Source: Progne subis subis (taxonomy: Eukaryota > Chordata > Aves > Passeriformes > Hirundinidae). Taken from it: a stretch of DNA of 64,000 bases. Location: positions 1,001,001 through 1,065,000 of the forward strand of contig JAKJHU010000084.1 of assembly GCA_022316685.1 (NCBI GenBank), written 5' to 3'. The notes beneath the pieces are model-generated. The model worked only from the letters and a program-made list of their open reading frames with translations. It was not told the origin of the DNA and searched no databases. Shown here in pieces: positions 36,351-46,823 of the stretch. A program made the translations under genes and the position numbers. Every line of letters starts with the position of its first letter. Positions within the stretch are counted from its first letter, which is position 1.

Positions 36351-37867
36351 AGTAGAAGGCTTTAGAAAAACTCACAAAAAACAGGGTGATACCAGAGCAG
36401 GTGTGTGAATTTTTTAAATTGCAGTGATTTAGGAAATACACACAGTTATACTTTAACTTTATAAATTATTTTATAGTTTATCAAACAAACAGTGCCCAAA
36501 GATGCTGGAAGAAACACTTCTTCATGAGAAGTGCCTCTTGAATTTATACTTACTAGAAATCTCTTTGGGAGTTCATAATTAAATCACAATAATTTGAATT
36601 ACAGACAGCTTGTGGAATAAGATTTCCCTCCAAATGTCCACAAGAACTGTTTCATTGTGAAGACTCAAACTGTAAGGGATGTCCCACAGAAAGTGAAACC
36701 TTAGGAAATGACCCACACCAAAGTCTTTTCCTATGAAACACGGATATTTCACTTACAGTCTAATAGATGAGGGACCTGGAAGAGTTCTGAAGCTGAAATG
36801 AGTTGTGGAGGAAGAACAAGGTGCAGGGTGACAGCAGACACAGAAACAATGTCTGATTCTGGATGTGGCAAAAAGCAGTGTATAAAAGTGAACTTGGATT
36901 GAGGAATCAAAGTGCAAAGTTGTTTTGATGGTGGTTTTTTTTTTGTTTGTTTGTTTGTTTGTGTTTTGTTTTTGTTTTCTGGATACAGCTAATGTTTAAT
37001 AAAAGAAGTCATCAGGCAAACAAAACAATAAGATGCTTCTCAGCAAGTTCTACTTGCTGGAAGATGTGGAGAATTTCCATTCCTTCTGTCTGGCACATTT
37101 GTTTAAATACAAATATAATTGTTCCCATAGCCAAATAGAAACCTTCTGTCCAAATCTGTGGAATGGCTTTCCTTGCCTCTTTAGTCAGTGTAACAGAAAC
37201 ATATTGATACTTTTTCTAATTTTTTGAGTCTGTTTTCTTGATTGATGAAAGATTAATTAGGAAAGGCAGGGAGAGAAGGGAGCCAGCCTTTTCTGCACCA
37301 CCATTGCCTTAAACCCTGCTTTGAAATGGAAGAAGTGTTCCCTGGGAGATTTTTGTCCTGGTTCAAAAGGTATTTGTAAAAGCATGACTCACTTCTCTGG
37401 CCCCTGGCTGTCACTAATCCCTTTCATGAGGATGACCAGGAAGGCTGACAGCTAATCGATTATTTACTTAGTCCTTAACTTGTTGTGCTCCGAGGAATAC
37501 AGCACATCAATCAGTGAAAGATGATGCAGTCTCAGCCTCCATTTCCCCAGCTCAACAATCTCAGAACCTTCAGTCCATGCAGGGCTGCTCTGAAAGCCCT
37601 GATCACAGATCCTGATGTTTTTAGAAGTGGATTACGAGACTGAACACATTTTAGGTGTAAATCCAGAAAGTTTATAACTTGTAATGTGTGCTTTTATTTT
37701 TCATTTTCCTTTACATCGTGAAAATGAATGAAAGCAATTAGCACAGGCCTATAATCACTAAACAGCAAATTAATATCAGAGATGTCCAGGATGACCCTCT
37801 TCCCCTTTCAGAGTTTCTTTTATTCGTGCAATTGAGGCTGAGGTAATGCTCTAAACAGTATTATTAA
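36351..37867. other. Single-copy DNA
   Basis: A GTTT-type tract lies at about 36936-36985. The palindrome TAATCGATTA at 37453-37462 sits in a unique, moderately GC block (37370-37620) that may be regulatory. No gene is recognised. Confidence 0.4.
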
Positions 37868-37965
37868 AAACAAAACAAAACAAAACAAAACAAAACAAAA
37901 CAAAACAAAACAAAACAAAACAAAACAAAACAAAAACAATCAAAAAACAAAAACAAAACAACACA
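37868..37965. repeat. (AAAAC)n microsatellite
   Basis: About 13 clean AAAAC units followed by irregular AAAAAC/AACAAA. Confidence 0.97.
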
Positions 37966-38084
37966 GAGAGCTTTTCCTAAAACGTGCTTAACATCTATTT
38001 ACTCTAAATAGAAAAAAAAACCAAAACATTTCTGTAAGTTTGCAGCCAGCCTTGGGAAAGCTGGGGGCCCATGGGGTTCACAAT

Positions 38085-38215
38085 GCCTGCAGTGCTTAAG
38101 AGGCATCTGGGTGATGTGCTCAGTGATTCAGGGCTCACAGTGGCAGTGCTGATTGATGGCTGGACTGGATGAAGTGAAAAGTATCTTCCAACATTGATGG
38201 TGGGAGGATTCTAAC
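38085..38215 (+). mobile_element. CR1 LINE 3' end, diverged
   Basis: 'agtggcagtgctgattgatg', 'gctggactggatgaagtgaa' and 'tatcttccaacattgatgg' match a CR1 tail. Confidence 0.8.
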
Positions 38216-38594
38216 TTCAGTTTTGTCTTGGAGTGTTTTGAGTGCATACCTAAAAAAATTAAATTAGTATTTTTTTTCAACAAAAGGTCCAGCAAGAAGC
38301 TAATTACAAAAATTTAGGAAGATATAGTTATCTCAGTGCAATTTAAGAGCTCCCTGGAAGTTTCTAAAGCTTTAGAGTTATTTCTTGGTTTAAAACCACT
38401 GTGCTACTCCAGGTGTGTTTCCACTCCTTTCTGTATTTTAAATTAACTAACTCCCTGTCTGCTTGCAATGCTCTGCACACGGGGTTGCACAGTTCTCTGG
38501 GCACGATATTTGTCAATAATTCAATATTATCAATCCATGGAGCCTGCAGGCAGCCTGGGCTGCAGCCACCCTGCACTGAGGGAGTTCACACTCC
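38216..38594. other. Unassigned single-copy DNA
   Basis: Spacer between two CR1 fragments. No feature is recognised. Confidence 0.4.
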
Positions 38595-39310
38595 TAGGCA
38601 TCAGGTGATGACTGAAGCCAGGCCCCTGAACTTTAGGGAAACAAACTTCAGCTCTTCAATGAGATGGTAAATGTAATCCCCTGGGAAGCTGCCTTCTGGG
38701 ATAGGAGAGCAGAAAAGAGCTGGCAGATCTTTAGGGAAATCTTCCACGGAATGGCAGGGCCAGTGATCCTTGGGAACAAGAACTGGGGCAAGGGGGGCAG
38801 GAGCCCAGTATGGCTGAGAAGGGACCTGCTGGTGAGACCAAATGGACTGGGGCAGATGCACAGGCAGTGAGAATACGGCCAGGTGACCTTGGAAGAGTCT
38901 AAGGATGAAATTTGGTTGTATAGGAAAGGTCTGAGGAAGGCAAAGCCAGAACTGAACTTGGCAAGGGACAGAGTGAATGACAGGAAGGTTTTCTCCAGGT
39001 CTGGTAACCAGGAAAGAAATGTCAAAGAAGGTGTCACCCCTTGATAAATAAGGCTAGGAAACTGGTAAAAATGGATGAGGAGAAGAAGGCTGAGGAGCTC
39101 AACAAATTTTATGTTCCAGTCTTCAATGGCAATCTCTGTTTCTACACTTCTGGAGTGGCTGGGCAGCAGGATGGGGGTTTGGGGAACAAGGTCCCTCCCT
39201 CTGTAAGTAAAGATGAGGTTCACGAGCACCTGAGGACCCTGAGCATCCTTAAATCTGTGGGACCTGATGAGATACATCCCAAAGTCCTGAGGGAATTGTT
39301 CTTTACTATC
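38595..39310 (+). pseudogene. CR1-type LINE ORF2 fragment (endonuclease-RT linker and start of RT), broken
   Basis: Translated + frames recover the CR1 ORF2 linker between endonuclease and reverse transcriptase: PWEAAFWDRRAEKSW near 38680-38730, then ELNLARDR near 38950. The N-terminal RT region follows with EEKKAEELNKF near 39080-39110 and SVGPDEIHPKVLREL near 39250-39295. The pieces lie in different frames and are separated by stops (for example two near 39040), so nothing is functional. Both the 5' part and the 3' tail are absent: homology stops abruptly at about 39300 before the catalytic RT motif. Complete CR1 ORF2 protein nicks DNA and reverse transcribes its own RNA in the nucleus. Confidence 0.85.
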
Positions 39311-40050
39311 TCACCTCATTAGGAGAAATCCAAACCATCTCCTACCCAATCAGAGAACAGGACAGGACTGTGACAAATTCAAGTGCTTAAAGTCTTTGGT
39401 GTTTTGGAAGAAGAAAATACCAATATTACTCACTCATTCAGATTTGAGAAACATGCTTTGAAAACATTAATGTCTTTCTATCTGTCAGATTATGAAACTT
39501 AATCCTTTGGCAACGCAGTTAGTTACAAGCACTCATCAATTAAGTTTCATTGCCTCACTGTCTGAGGTGTGTTTTTCTTGCTCATATCACTGCAAAATAA
39601 AGAGCCAAACAACCAAATAAATGCCAGCCCAATGTGTGAGAGGGATGTGACTGAAAGGAAAAATTCAGTTAAAACTTCAAATAAATGTCATTTTATTTCT
39701 CTACTCAGTAATATCAGTGGCTTTTCTGCTTGGAGTTTTCAGTGAATTGGCTATTGCTATTTTTAGGGAACAACTGATAGGACAGCTTGGCACTGACCCT
39801 GTGTCAATGTAAGTGCTGCTGTACTAATGACACTAACTAATGTCCGCAATTAAGAGGAAGATATAATAATCAGTAAAATTTTGAACCTTAACAAAAAAAT
39901 AACAATGACACCAGCAGCCATGAGAAGTGGTGATGGAAAAAAAAGGTAAAATATGGCCTAAACTGAATAAGTTACTCACTGATATACATCGTACTTACAT
40001 GGTTTCTGAACAACCTAGGCTAGTGGGAGGGTGGAAAAGGATTGATGACT
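39311..40050. other. AT-rich single-copy DNA
   Basis: No gene or repeat is recognised. Confidence 0.45.
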
Positions 40051-40205
40051 TGGGAAGGCTGACCTGAAACAGAGACTGGACAGACCTAGAGAATAAAGTA
40101 GGTATTTATTAAAAGGCCTTAGGGTACACCTTGGGCAGGACAGGATCCTGACCAAGGCTACACCCAAGGTGGACTTAAAATGGTCACAAAATTGAAGACC
40201 AGTAA

Positions 40206-40211
40206 TGAGGT
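40206..40211. repeat. Target-site duplication (left), TGAGGT
   Basis: Perfect 6-bp repeat. The partner is at 40563-40568. Confidence 0.92.
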
Positions 40212-40562
40212 TGTAGTATTACCCCACGAGACTAGACAACCGCCAATGGCAAAAGTAAAAGAGTCTGCTCTCTCTCACCGGGTGGGATATTACAGCTTTT
40301 ATTCCCGAGTCCGGCCCTGCTTGGTCGGAGCCCGTCCTGGTGGCTCGCCGATGCCAGAGAGAGCTCGCCACTCCCCTGTCGGTGCCTTTTTGCGCAGGGG
40401 GCAGGGCCCAGAGGCAGGGACAAGACATCACCCAATCAGGGAGAAGTGGGAGGGGAACAGGGTTGGGTTACATTTCAGTGTCGGGGATGGGCACTGCTGG
40501 GCAAGGACAGATATATAGAAAAAAATCCGATGAAATATGAACCAAATTAATGCATTACAACA
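40212..40562 (-). mobile_element. Solo LTR, family K copy C (351 bp, antisense)
   Basis: Starts TGTAGTATTAC and ends GCATTACAACA in + coordinates, with a perfect 6-bp TSD TGAGGT. On the minus strand it aligns with the other family K LTRs throughout, including the 'ggaataaaagctgtaatatc' poly(A)-signal region and the 'ttttgccattggcggttgtc' U5 end. It interrupts an older LTR of another family. No internal genes are present. Confidence 0.93.
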
Positions 40563-40568
40563 TGAGGT
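40563..40568. repeat. Target-site duplication (right), TGAGGT
   Basis: Partner of 40206-40211. Confidence 0.92.
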
Positions 40569-40844
40569 CTCACACTTCTATAAGTTTTGGTTCATTTGCA
40601 TATTGGGGTTTAATTGTCCAATTACAGCTCCAGGTTGTGAGGTCCCATCCTTCTTGTTCTCCCTTCACTCCTCCATTGTTTGTGCTTTTGGCCCTGAAAG
40701 TTGTCCTTGGTCTTCAGAAGGATAAGGATTTCAAACAAAAGGATTTGTTTTGTCTACCTACTCTGTGAAGGGAGTTCACCAGCATTAATATGATGCTCAG
40801 AACTACATCCCTAGGCAGCATAGAATCTGAAAACATGAAAGCTA

Positions 40845-40915
40845 AAAATTAAGGTATCAGGATGATCCTTAAGGTTTCTTCCAATCCATTCTGGACTCTG
40901 TGATTCTTTGCATTT
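40845..40915 (+). mobile_element. CR1 LINE 3' end fragment
   Basis: 'gatgatccttaaggtttctt', 'ccaatccattctggac' and 'tctgtgattctttg' form a CR1 tail. Confidence 0.8.
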
Positions 40916-41164
40916 CACAGTTACTGCGGTTATCAGAGCTACTGTAGACAAGCCATTATAATCAAACCTTAATGCATCATCTGCCTCAAAACACAGACAT
41001 AGTTACTGTCCCCACACCCAAATTACAGCCTCTGCTACACACAGAGGATGAAGTGCAGAAAGACGGAGAGGGGTGAAGGAACTTCAGACAAATCATAGAA
41101 GAGATGGGTATAGTTACATATATATATAATGTATACAGGAGGCAGATAAATCTTCCCTTCTGAC

Positions 41165-41215
41165 CTTGAAGTCAGTGGCTCCAATGGTCCTTCCAACCCC
41201 AACGTCTTTTGCATT
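41165..41215 (+). mobile_element. CR1 LINE 3' end fragment (short)
   Basis: 'caatggtccttccaacccca' is a CR1 tail core. It is short and isolated. Confidence 0.6.
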
Positions 41216-41254
41216 GATTTTTTGAGCAGGGAGAGACCAGAAAACACTTTGATC

Positions 41255-41390
41255 CTACTCATAGCACCCCTGGAAGTGTTCGACAAATGCATGAATGTGG
41301 CACTCGAGGACATGGGTTAGTGGTGGTGCTGGTTGATGATTGGACTGGATGATCTCAGATCTTAATGGTTCTGTGATTCCATGATTCCCT
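41255..41390 (+). mobile_element. CR1 LINE 3' end
   Basis: 'gaatgtggcactcgaggaca', 'tgggttagtggtggtgctgg', 'ttggactggatgatctcaga' and 'tctgtgattccatgatt' form a well-preserved CR1 tail. Confidence 0.92.
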
Positions 41391-42535
41391 AAGCAGATGA
41401 AACACAGAATGTGGGAGCACAGCAGAGACCTGAATTAATCTCAAACAACTTGCCCTGATCTGACATATTCCAAAACACAGAGGTTCTTTTCTTTATGATG
41501 ATCCCAGGAATTCTAGGGGTTTCTGTTATTTTAGGCTACTTTCTACATCCCTCAAAGCTGTCTAGTGTGGAACAGCTGGAAGTGGGATAAAGTATGAGCC
41601 ACAGGACTCTCCAGATTAATCCTGGTCCTGCCTGGTGTACCCGGAATCACTGCAGATTTTCTCCAGATTTTAGGGGTCTGGAATGAGAAACCCTTGATCA
41701 GACATGAGAAATGCCCATTGTTTGTGCAGCAAGAGATTGAGACCCAGGCAAGGTGTAACAACCACGAGCATCTTCCTTTCACACCATGGCCAACAACTCT
41801 TAGATGTGGATCTTTTGTCTGTACATGTGTGTCTGTGGCTGCGTGTTCATGCATGCAGACGCATCTGCTGTCTGATGACATCCAGAACTATTCTAGACTT
41901 TGGTAATTGTGCAAACCTCAGCTCTTCTCAGTTCCCATAGCAACAGAACACTGCACTGAGATAGGAGCAGCCTTCCCTTGATATGATTTTGATCAGCTCT
42001 TTCTGTTGCAAATTAATATCAAATTGGAAGTCAATAATAAATAAAAATACCTTTCAGAGCAGCAACCAGGGATGAGAACAGTGTGAGGGGCAGGAAGAAT
42101 TAAGCCATTCAGCTGTCAGCTACTTCTGCTAGAACACAGACTAATACAGAGAGAAAACTACTGATTTTTATGGAAATTCAGCGTAAAACAGCTTTCAGGA
42201 GTATTTCAGTGCAGAACCAGTCATTTAAACTGCACGCAGAATGATAAGTTGTAGTTTCTTCTTTGCATATTAAGCCTTCATTCCCAGCTTTTAATCAGAC
42301 ATTTCTTAACTCATCTTTATCTAAAGGACCTGATGATTAGAGGTGAAATGTTGCTATAAATCCCCTACACACACTGTCATCTCTTAGAGGCAGAGCCACA
42401 CTTACACGGCCTCTCTTCACAAAAAAGCCTTCACAAAAAAACCTGCAAGAAAAAGTGAAAGAGTAATTACAATGGAAACTATGGAGGACTTGCACAAAAA
42501 TACATTGTTCTTGATCATGAATCACAAGTCACTAA
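41391..42535. other. Single-copy DNA
   Basis: No gene or repeat family is recognised. A minus frame of 109 codons (41552-41881) lacks any recognisable domain. Confidence 0.4.
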
Positions 42536-42645
42536 ATCCCAGAATCTCGTTTGGGTTGGAAAGGACCTTGTAGACCATCTTGTACCCCTCCTTGCTCTGT
42601 GCAGGGGCACCTTCCTTGGTTGCTCCAAGCCCCGAAGATGATAGC
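42536..42645 (-). mobile_element. CR1 LINE 3' end, antisense
   Basis: 'aatcccagaatctcgtttgg', 'gttggaaaggaccttgtaga' and 'gttgctccaagcccc' are the reverse complement of a CR1 tail. Confidence 0.88.
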
Positions 42646-43934
42646 AACATCTGCCTGTTTATAAACAGTTCAGAACATGTATATTGTGTTAAAACTGTAA
42701 AACCACATGGAAGAAATTAATTAAATTTAATCTGGGAGAAAAAAAAGCTTCAATGACTTTGGAGCCAGGATGCCTAAGTACTGAAATAGAAACCAGGGAA
42801 ATTTAACTTGGAAAGTCATATTTGTCATGAAAGTTTACATCCAAATATGCAAGGAATAAACAACTCCACGAACCCCATTATTACAAGGCTTCCCTAAAAA
42901 AATATTCTTTTCCTTTTGGAAATTCTACCAATGAAATGACTACCCAGCAGACAAAGCTTTTGCCTACATGCTGCTGTTCTGATTGCAAAACTCTTGATGC
43001 ACCATGCACAGACAGACATTAAATACAACTTATGCCTCCCCACAGCTCTTTTTCTTAGCATGAATCCCCTGTGACTTCAACAGAAAAGCTCCAATGGAAA
43101 TAAAAGCAATGATCTCAATTTAGCTGTAAATTTCAGGGATATGTGTGGTTGTATGTGTTACTTCTATAAATATCAATAAGCTCTCTGTGAAAACAAGAGT
43201 CAGAGAATTCCAACTTAGCTTAACAGTCTTTTCTTTTGAATATATAATCATTCATTTTTCTACCAGATGGACTTTAACCTCTAACATTTAAAGTACAGGG
43301 TTTCTGTTCATGAACAGATCCATTAAAATATATTCTCCAAAAAGCCAGCACTCTACCCTGATAATGGGAAAAAAGACAGCACATACCTAAAGATCTATAT
43401 GCTGACTCTCCTTGAGTCATCCAATAAAATAATGAGGAAAAAAAAAAAAACAAACCCAAGAAAATTCAAAAAAGCAAACAATTCTGTATTGACTTTTTTA
43501 CATTGGAGGTAGCCTACTCATAGAAAACTCCAGTGCATGGCACTCACTGTCTCTAGGCAGAGGTTTGGAAGATGTCCCACATCAGATGTAGCTTGTGGGG
43601 CCACTTTTATTGGCTCCTTGCAATGTGCTTTGCCAAGAAATGTGAGACTCAAAGAGCTCTGTAAATTCATTAATCTCATAGAGCAATTAGTGTGAAATCT
43701 AGTGAGTGCTAAATGATTGCAAATGAATTAGTTGCAACATAACATTTAATTCTGAGTAATGTGCTCAATTATTTATGTGACATTGCAAACATTACAAGGC
43801 AAATACAAATATTTAGACCCTGATGCTGCAACTGCCATGAAAAAAACCCACAGTTTTTCCTCACTTTTCTACCAAAACTGCAAGTTTCTGATTTACAGTC
43901 AAGAGCGACATGGAAGGAGAATGGGTTACTACTC
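42646..43934. other. AT-rich single-copy DNA
   Basis: The block at about 43650-43790 is rich in ATTA/TAAT cores and includes 'atgattgcaaatgaattag', an octamer-like site. No gene is recognised. Confidence 0.4.
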
Positions 43935-44290
43935 TCTGGAGCGGCTGGATTTGATGATCAGAGGGATGGAGCAGAGGAAAGGCTGGGATAATTGGGAATG
44001 TTCAGCCTGGAGAAGAGAAGCTTTGGGGTGACCGAATTGTGACATTTCAGTGCCTGAAGGAGCTGACAGGAAATGAGAGAGACAATTTACGTTGGATGGA
44101 GTGCCAGGGAAGGGGGGAATGGATTCTCATGGCTAGAGGGCAGGGATAGATTGGATATTGGGAAGGAATTGTTCCCTGTGAGGGTGGTGAGGCCCTGGCA
44201 CAGGGTGCCTAGAGAAGCTGTAGCTGCCCCTGGATCCCTGGAAGTGTCCAAGGCCAGGCTGGATGGGGCTTGGAGCAACCTGGTCTAGTG

Positions 44291-44296
44291 GAAGGT
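44291..44296. repeat. Target-site duplication (left), GAAGGT
   Basis: Perfect 6-bp repeat derived from the CR1 'ggaaggtgt' motif. The partner is at 44610-44615. Confidence 0.95.
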
Positions 44297-44609
44297 TGTC
44301 GTAATGCATTAATTGTGTTGTTTATCGGATCTATAATCTGTATCGTGGGTTGTCCTTGCTCAGCTGTAACCTAACTCTTCCCCTCCCGCTTCTCCCTTAT
44401 TGTGTGGTGCCTCTGGTTCCTGCCTCTGGGGAAAAAGACACGACATGGGAGGGGGGAGCTCTCTATGGCACTGGCAAACGATTGGGACAGCTCCAGCTAA
44501 GCAGGGCAGGACTCGAGAATAAAAGCTGTAATATCCCACCCGAAGCCAGAGAGCAGACTCTTTTCCTTTTGCCATCGGCGGCCGTCTAGTCTCATGGGGA
44601 GATACAACA
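44297..44609 (+). mobile_element. Solo LTR, family K copy B (313 bp)
   Basis: Starts TGTCGTAATGCATTAATTG and ends GAGATACAACA, with a perfect TSD GAAGGT on both sides. It aligns with the other three family K LTRs. It is the shortest, lacking about 15-20 bp of the central 'gggccctgccccctggg' block seen in copies C and D. 'gagaataaaagctgtaatat' marks the poly(A)-signal region. It inserted into a CR1 copy, so it is younger than that CR1. Confidence 0.95.
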
Positions 44610-44615
44610 GAAGGT
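44610..44615. repeat. Target-site duplication (right), GAAGGT
   Basis: Partner of 44291-44296. Confidence 0.95.
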
Positions 44616-44680
44616 GTTTCTGCCCGTGGCAGGGAGTGGCACTGGATGGGCATTAAGGTCCATCTGGGAAATAAAGTAAA

Positions 44681-46638
44681 AAAACCCCAACCTGTCATGT
44701 TTAAATATTTAAACAAGTTGCAGAGAGTTTGGGAATCTTTGGTGCCTTTCAAGATCCACGGGACTTGCTCTGCAGTCTGAGAGAATTGTCATGAAAAGTT
44801 CTGGGGTTTTTTGAGAAATCTCTCTGAGTTTTGTGACTTGTCTAACAGCTTTGAGCCCACTACCATTCCATTCCCTACTTCTCTCCCTTCCTTCTGTAGG
44901 CCTTAACTCAGCAGAAAGTACTGATCGTATGAAGTACCTTGCTCCTGGATTCTCAGCAGGAGAAGATCCTACAGAGTCAACCACAAAAACACTTTACTGG
45001 ATCTGTTGTTATTGTCCCCCACATTTTGTCCTAATTTCCATTCAGAAGAAGGAATATATAATTGCACCGTTCTTCTAACCCAGAATAACTTTAGTATTTT
45101 TAAAAAAAATATTCATTGGAGAAAATTCTTAGCTGATGTAAGCTGATTTATTAAAAATTAAGTTGAAGGAAATCCTTACCAATAGGACTTTTCTCACTTT
45201 TTTTAAGACAAAACAAGTAGATGCCCCTTTTAATTGAGAAAGTACCTTCAATTATTGGTTGAATATGTTAGTTTTACCTAATTCATTCATCAGGGACACT
45301 ATACCAAATTAATTGTAAAGAAGGAATGAAGCATTAACATTTAAACACCTATTACACTATTCTTGAAATAGCTAAAGTGGCTGTATTAAAATAACACAGC
45401 AATGCTTAAATCAACAATTCTTGCCTTTTACGTTCAGATGGCTCCATCCATCCTACCAGCAAGATAATTAAGAACTGGTACTTTTGCGTTTTGGCTGCTA
45501 ATAGATTAGAATGAATAGCAAATACAACTAGAGAAATAGTTCAATATATTCTTTTAATAGGTATATTTAAAAACTGAATAGAAAATAAGCAGGATAGACT
45601 TGGGAAAAAAAAAAATCCTTAGGAAAAAAGACATCTTCCTAAAAATCTAGCATAAAATCTGTAGGTTTTATTCCTATGCCTTATTTATTAATTTATTTAT
45701 TTGTTTGTTTCATTTTGCCCTTACCAAGCTTCCCCTGGGGTTGTTTCAAGTACTTGTGTTATCTTAAGTCTATTAAAGTAAAGCTGAAATGCCCTGTGAT
45801 TTTTTTCCCCTTTACATTCTTTTGAAGAACCCATTTCTTGTCTTGCAGCTATTGAATTGAATGAAAAGATTACATTATGTACCAATCATGTTTTAACATC
45901 TAAAAGTGCAGTTTACATTTACTCCTAAGCCCGGGAAGGTGGAGAAGAAAAAAGCCTACGTGCTCAGATTTTAAGATCTGTGTGGTTCTGACTTATTGTT
46001 TGAGAAATCATTTCTGGCACTGTTTAAATGAACACTTTGCATTAACTGGCTGCACTGATGTGTTTCCCATTTAAAAAAAAAAAAAAATAGTAAAAAGAAA
46101 CAAGAAAAGAAGACATAAAGTTTGCGCAGGTTCATAAACATCTTTAAATATTGCAGCCTCTGTAGTTTTCTGTAAGAAAACCTGAGTAGATCTCTGCCCT
46201 TGTACCAGTCTAACAAGAAAATCCAGGGCACAAAACACTTGAGTAGTTGTATGAAATTTTCACTTCCAATTTGTGCTCATGCTCATCATTTTGAATATGG
46301 GAAAGTGTTTGGAAGAAAGGGACAGTGACAGACTTGAATGAAGTATCACCTACAGGCCACAGCACCATCAAATCTCAGTGACTGGAATCAGTAAATGTCA
46401 AATACAGAATTTGGCCACTTAATTTAGCAGAGACTCAGCTCTGGGAGCCGGGGTCAGGCTGAGGGGTCACACAGACAGCAATTCCTGGAGAAACCTTAGA
46501 AGGCACGAAGATATTGTGGGTTTATAAAGCTGTTGAAAACAAAATATCAGCAATAAAGTGAAGGCTTAATATTTCAGGCAACTATTTCTTTGCAAACTGT
46601 ATCAGGCAAATACTTTAGTTCCCTGGGAGCTATGCCCG
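44681..46638. other. Single-copy DNA with one exon-like patch
   Basis: A polypyrimidine tract ending in TAG at 44899 precedes an open frame to about 45078. This is a weak exon candidate, with no homology recognised. The rest is AT-rich without a recognised feature. Confidence 0.35.
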
Positions 46639-46823
46639 CCCTCCTCCTCCTTCCTTCCTTCCTTCCTTCCTTCCTTCCTCCTTCCTTCCTTCCTTCCTTC
46701 CTTCCTTCCCTTCCTTCCTTCCTTCCTTCCTTCCTTCCTTCCTTCCTTCCTTCCTTCCTTCCTTCCTTCCTTCCTTTCCTTCCTTTCCTTCCTTCCTTTC
46801 CTTCCTTCCTTCCTCTCTCTTTT
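46639..46823. repeat. (CCTT)n polypyrimidine microsatellite
   Basis: An unbroken pyrimidine run of 185 nt on the + strand, mostly CCTT with a few CCCTT/CCTTT slips. Leu/Pro/Ser- or Lys/Glu/Gly/Arg-rich frames over it are artefacts. Confidence 0.97.

Larger units (their letters stand above)
40051..40784 (-). mobile_element. Older LTR, antisense, interrupted by family K copy C
   Basis: The sequence on both sides of the 40212-40562 insert joins into one LTR-like body. The left arm starts TGGGAAGGCTGACC and carries 'gtaggtatttattaaaaggc', an antisense poly(A)/TATA region. The right arm runs from 'ttcatttgcatattggggtt' to 'gaagggagttcacca'. Joined, it would be about 380 bp. The arms resemble avian LTRs as I remember them. 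No clean TSD was identified, so the outer ends are approximate. Confidence 0.6.
43935..44680 (+). mobile_element. CR1 LINE 3' part, interrupted by family K copy B
   Basis: Left arm 43935-44296 runs from the ORF2 end ('gttcagcctggagaagagaa') through 'gggaaggaattgttccctgt' and 'gaggccctggcacagggtgc' to 'tctagtggaaggt'. Right arm 44610-44680 continues 'gaaggtgtttctgcccgtgg', 'gtggcactggatgggcatta', 'aggtccatctggga'. Removing the LTR and one TSD copy restores the usual CR1 order. It is close to the copy at 21585-22005. Confidence 0.93.

Noticed and set aside
38648..39277. 209-codon minus-strand frame as a gene
   Set aside because: It is antisense to CR1 ORF2, whose protein similarity is on the + strand.
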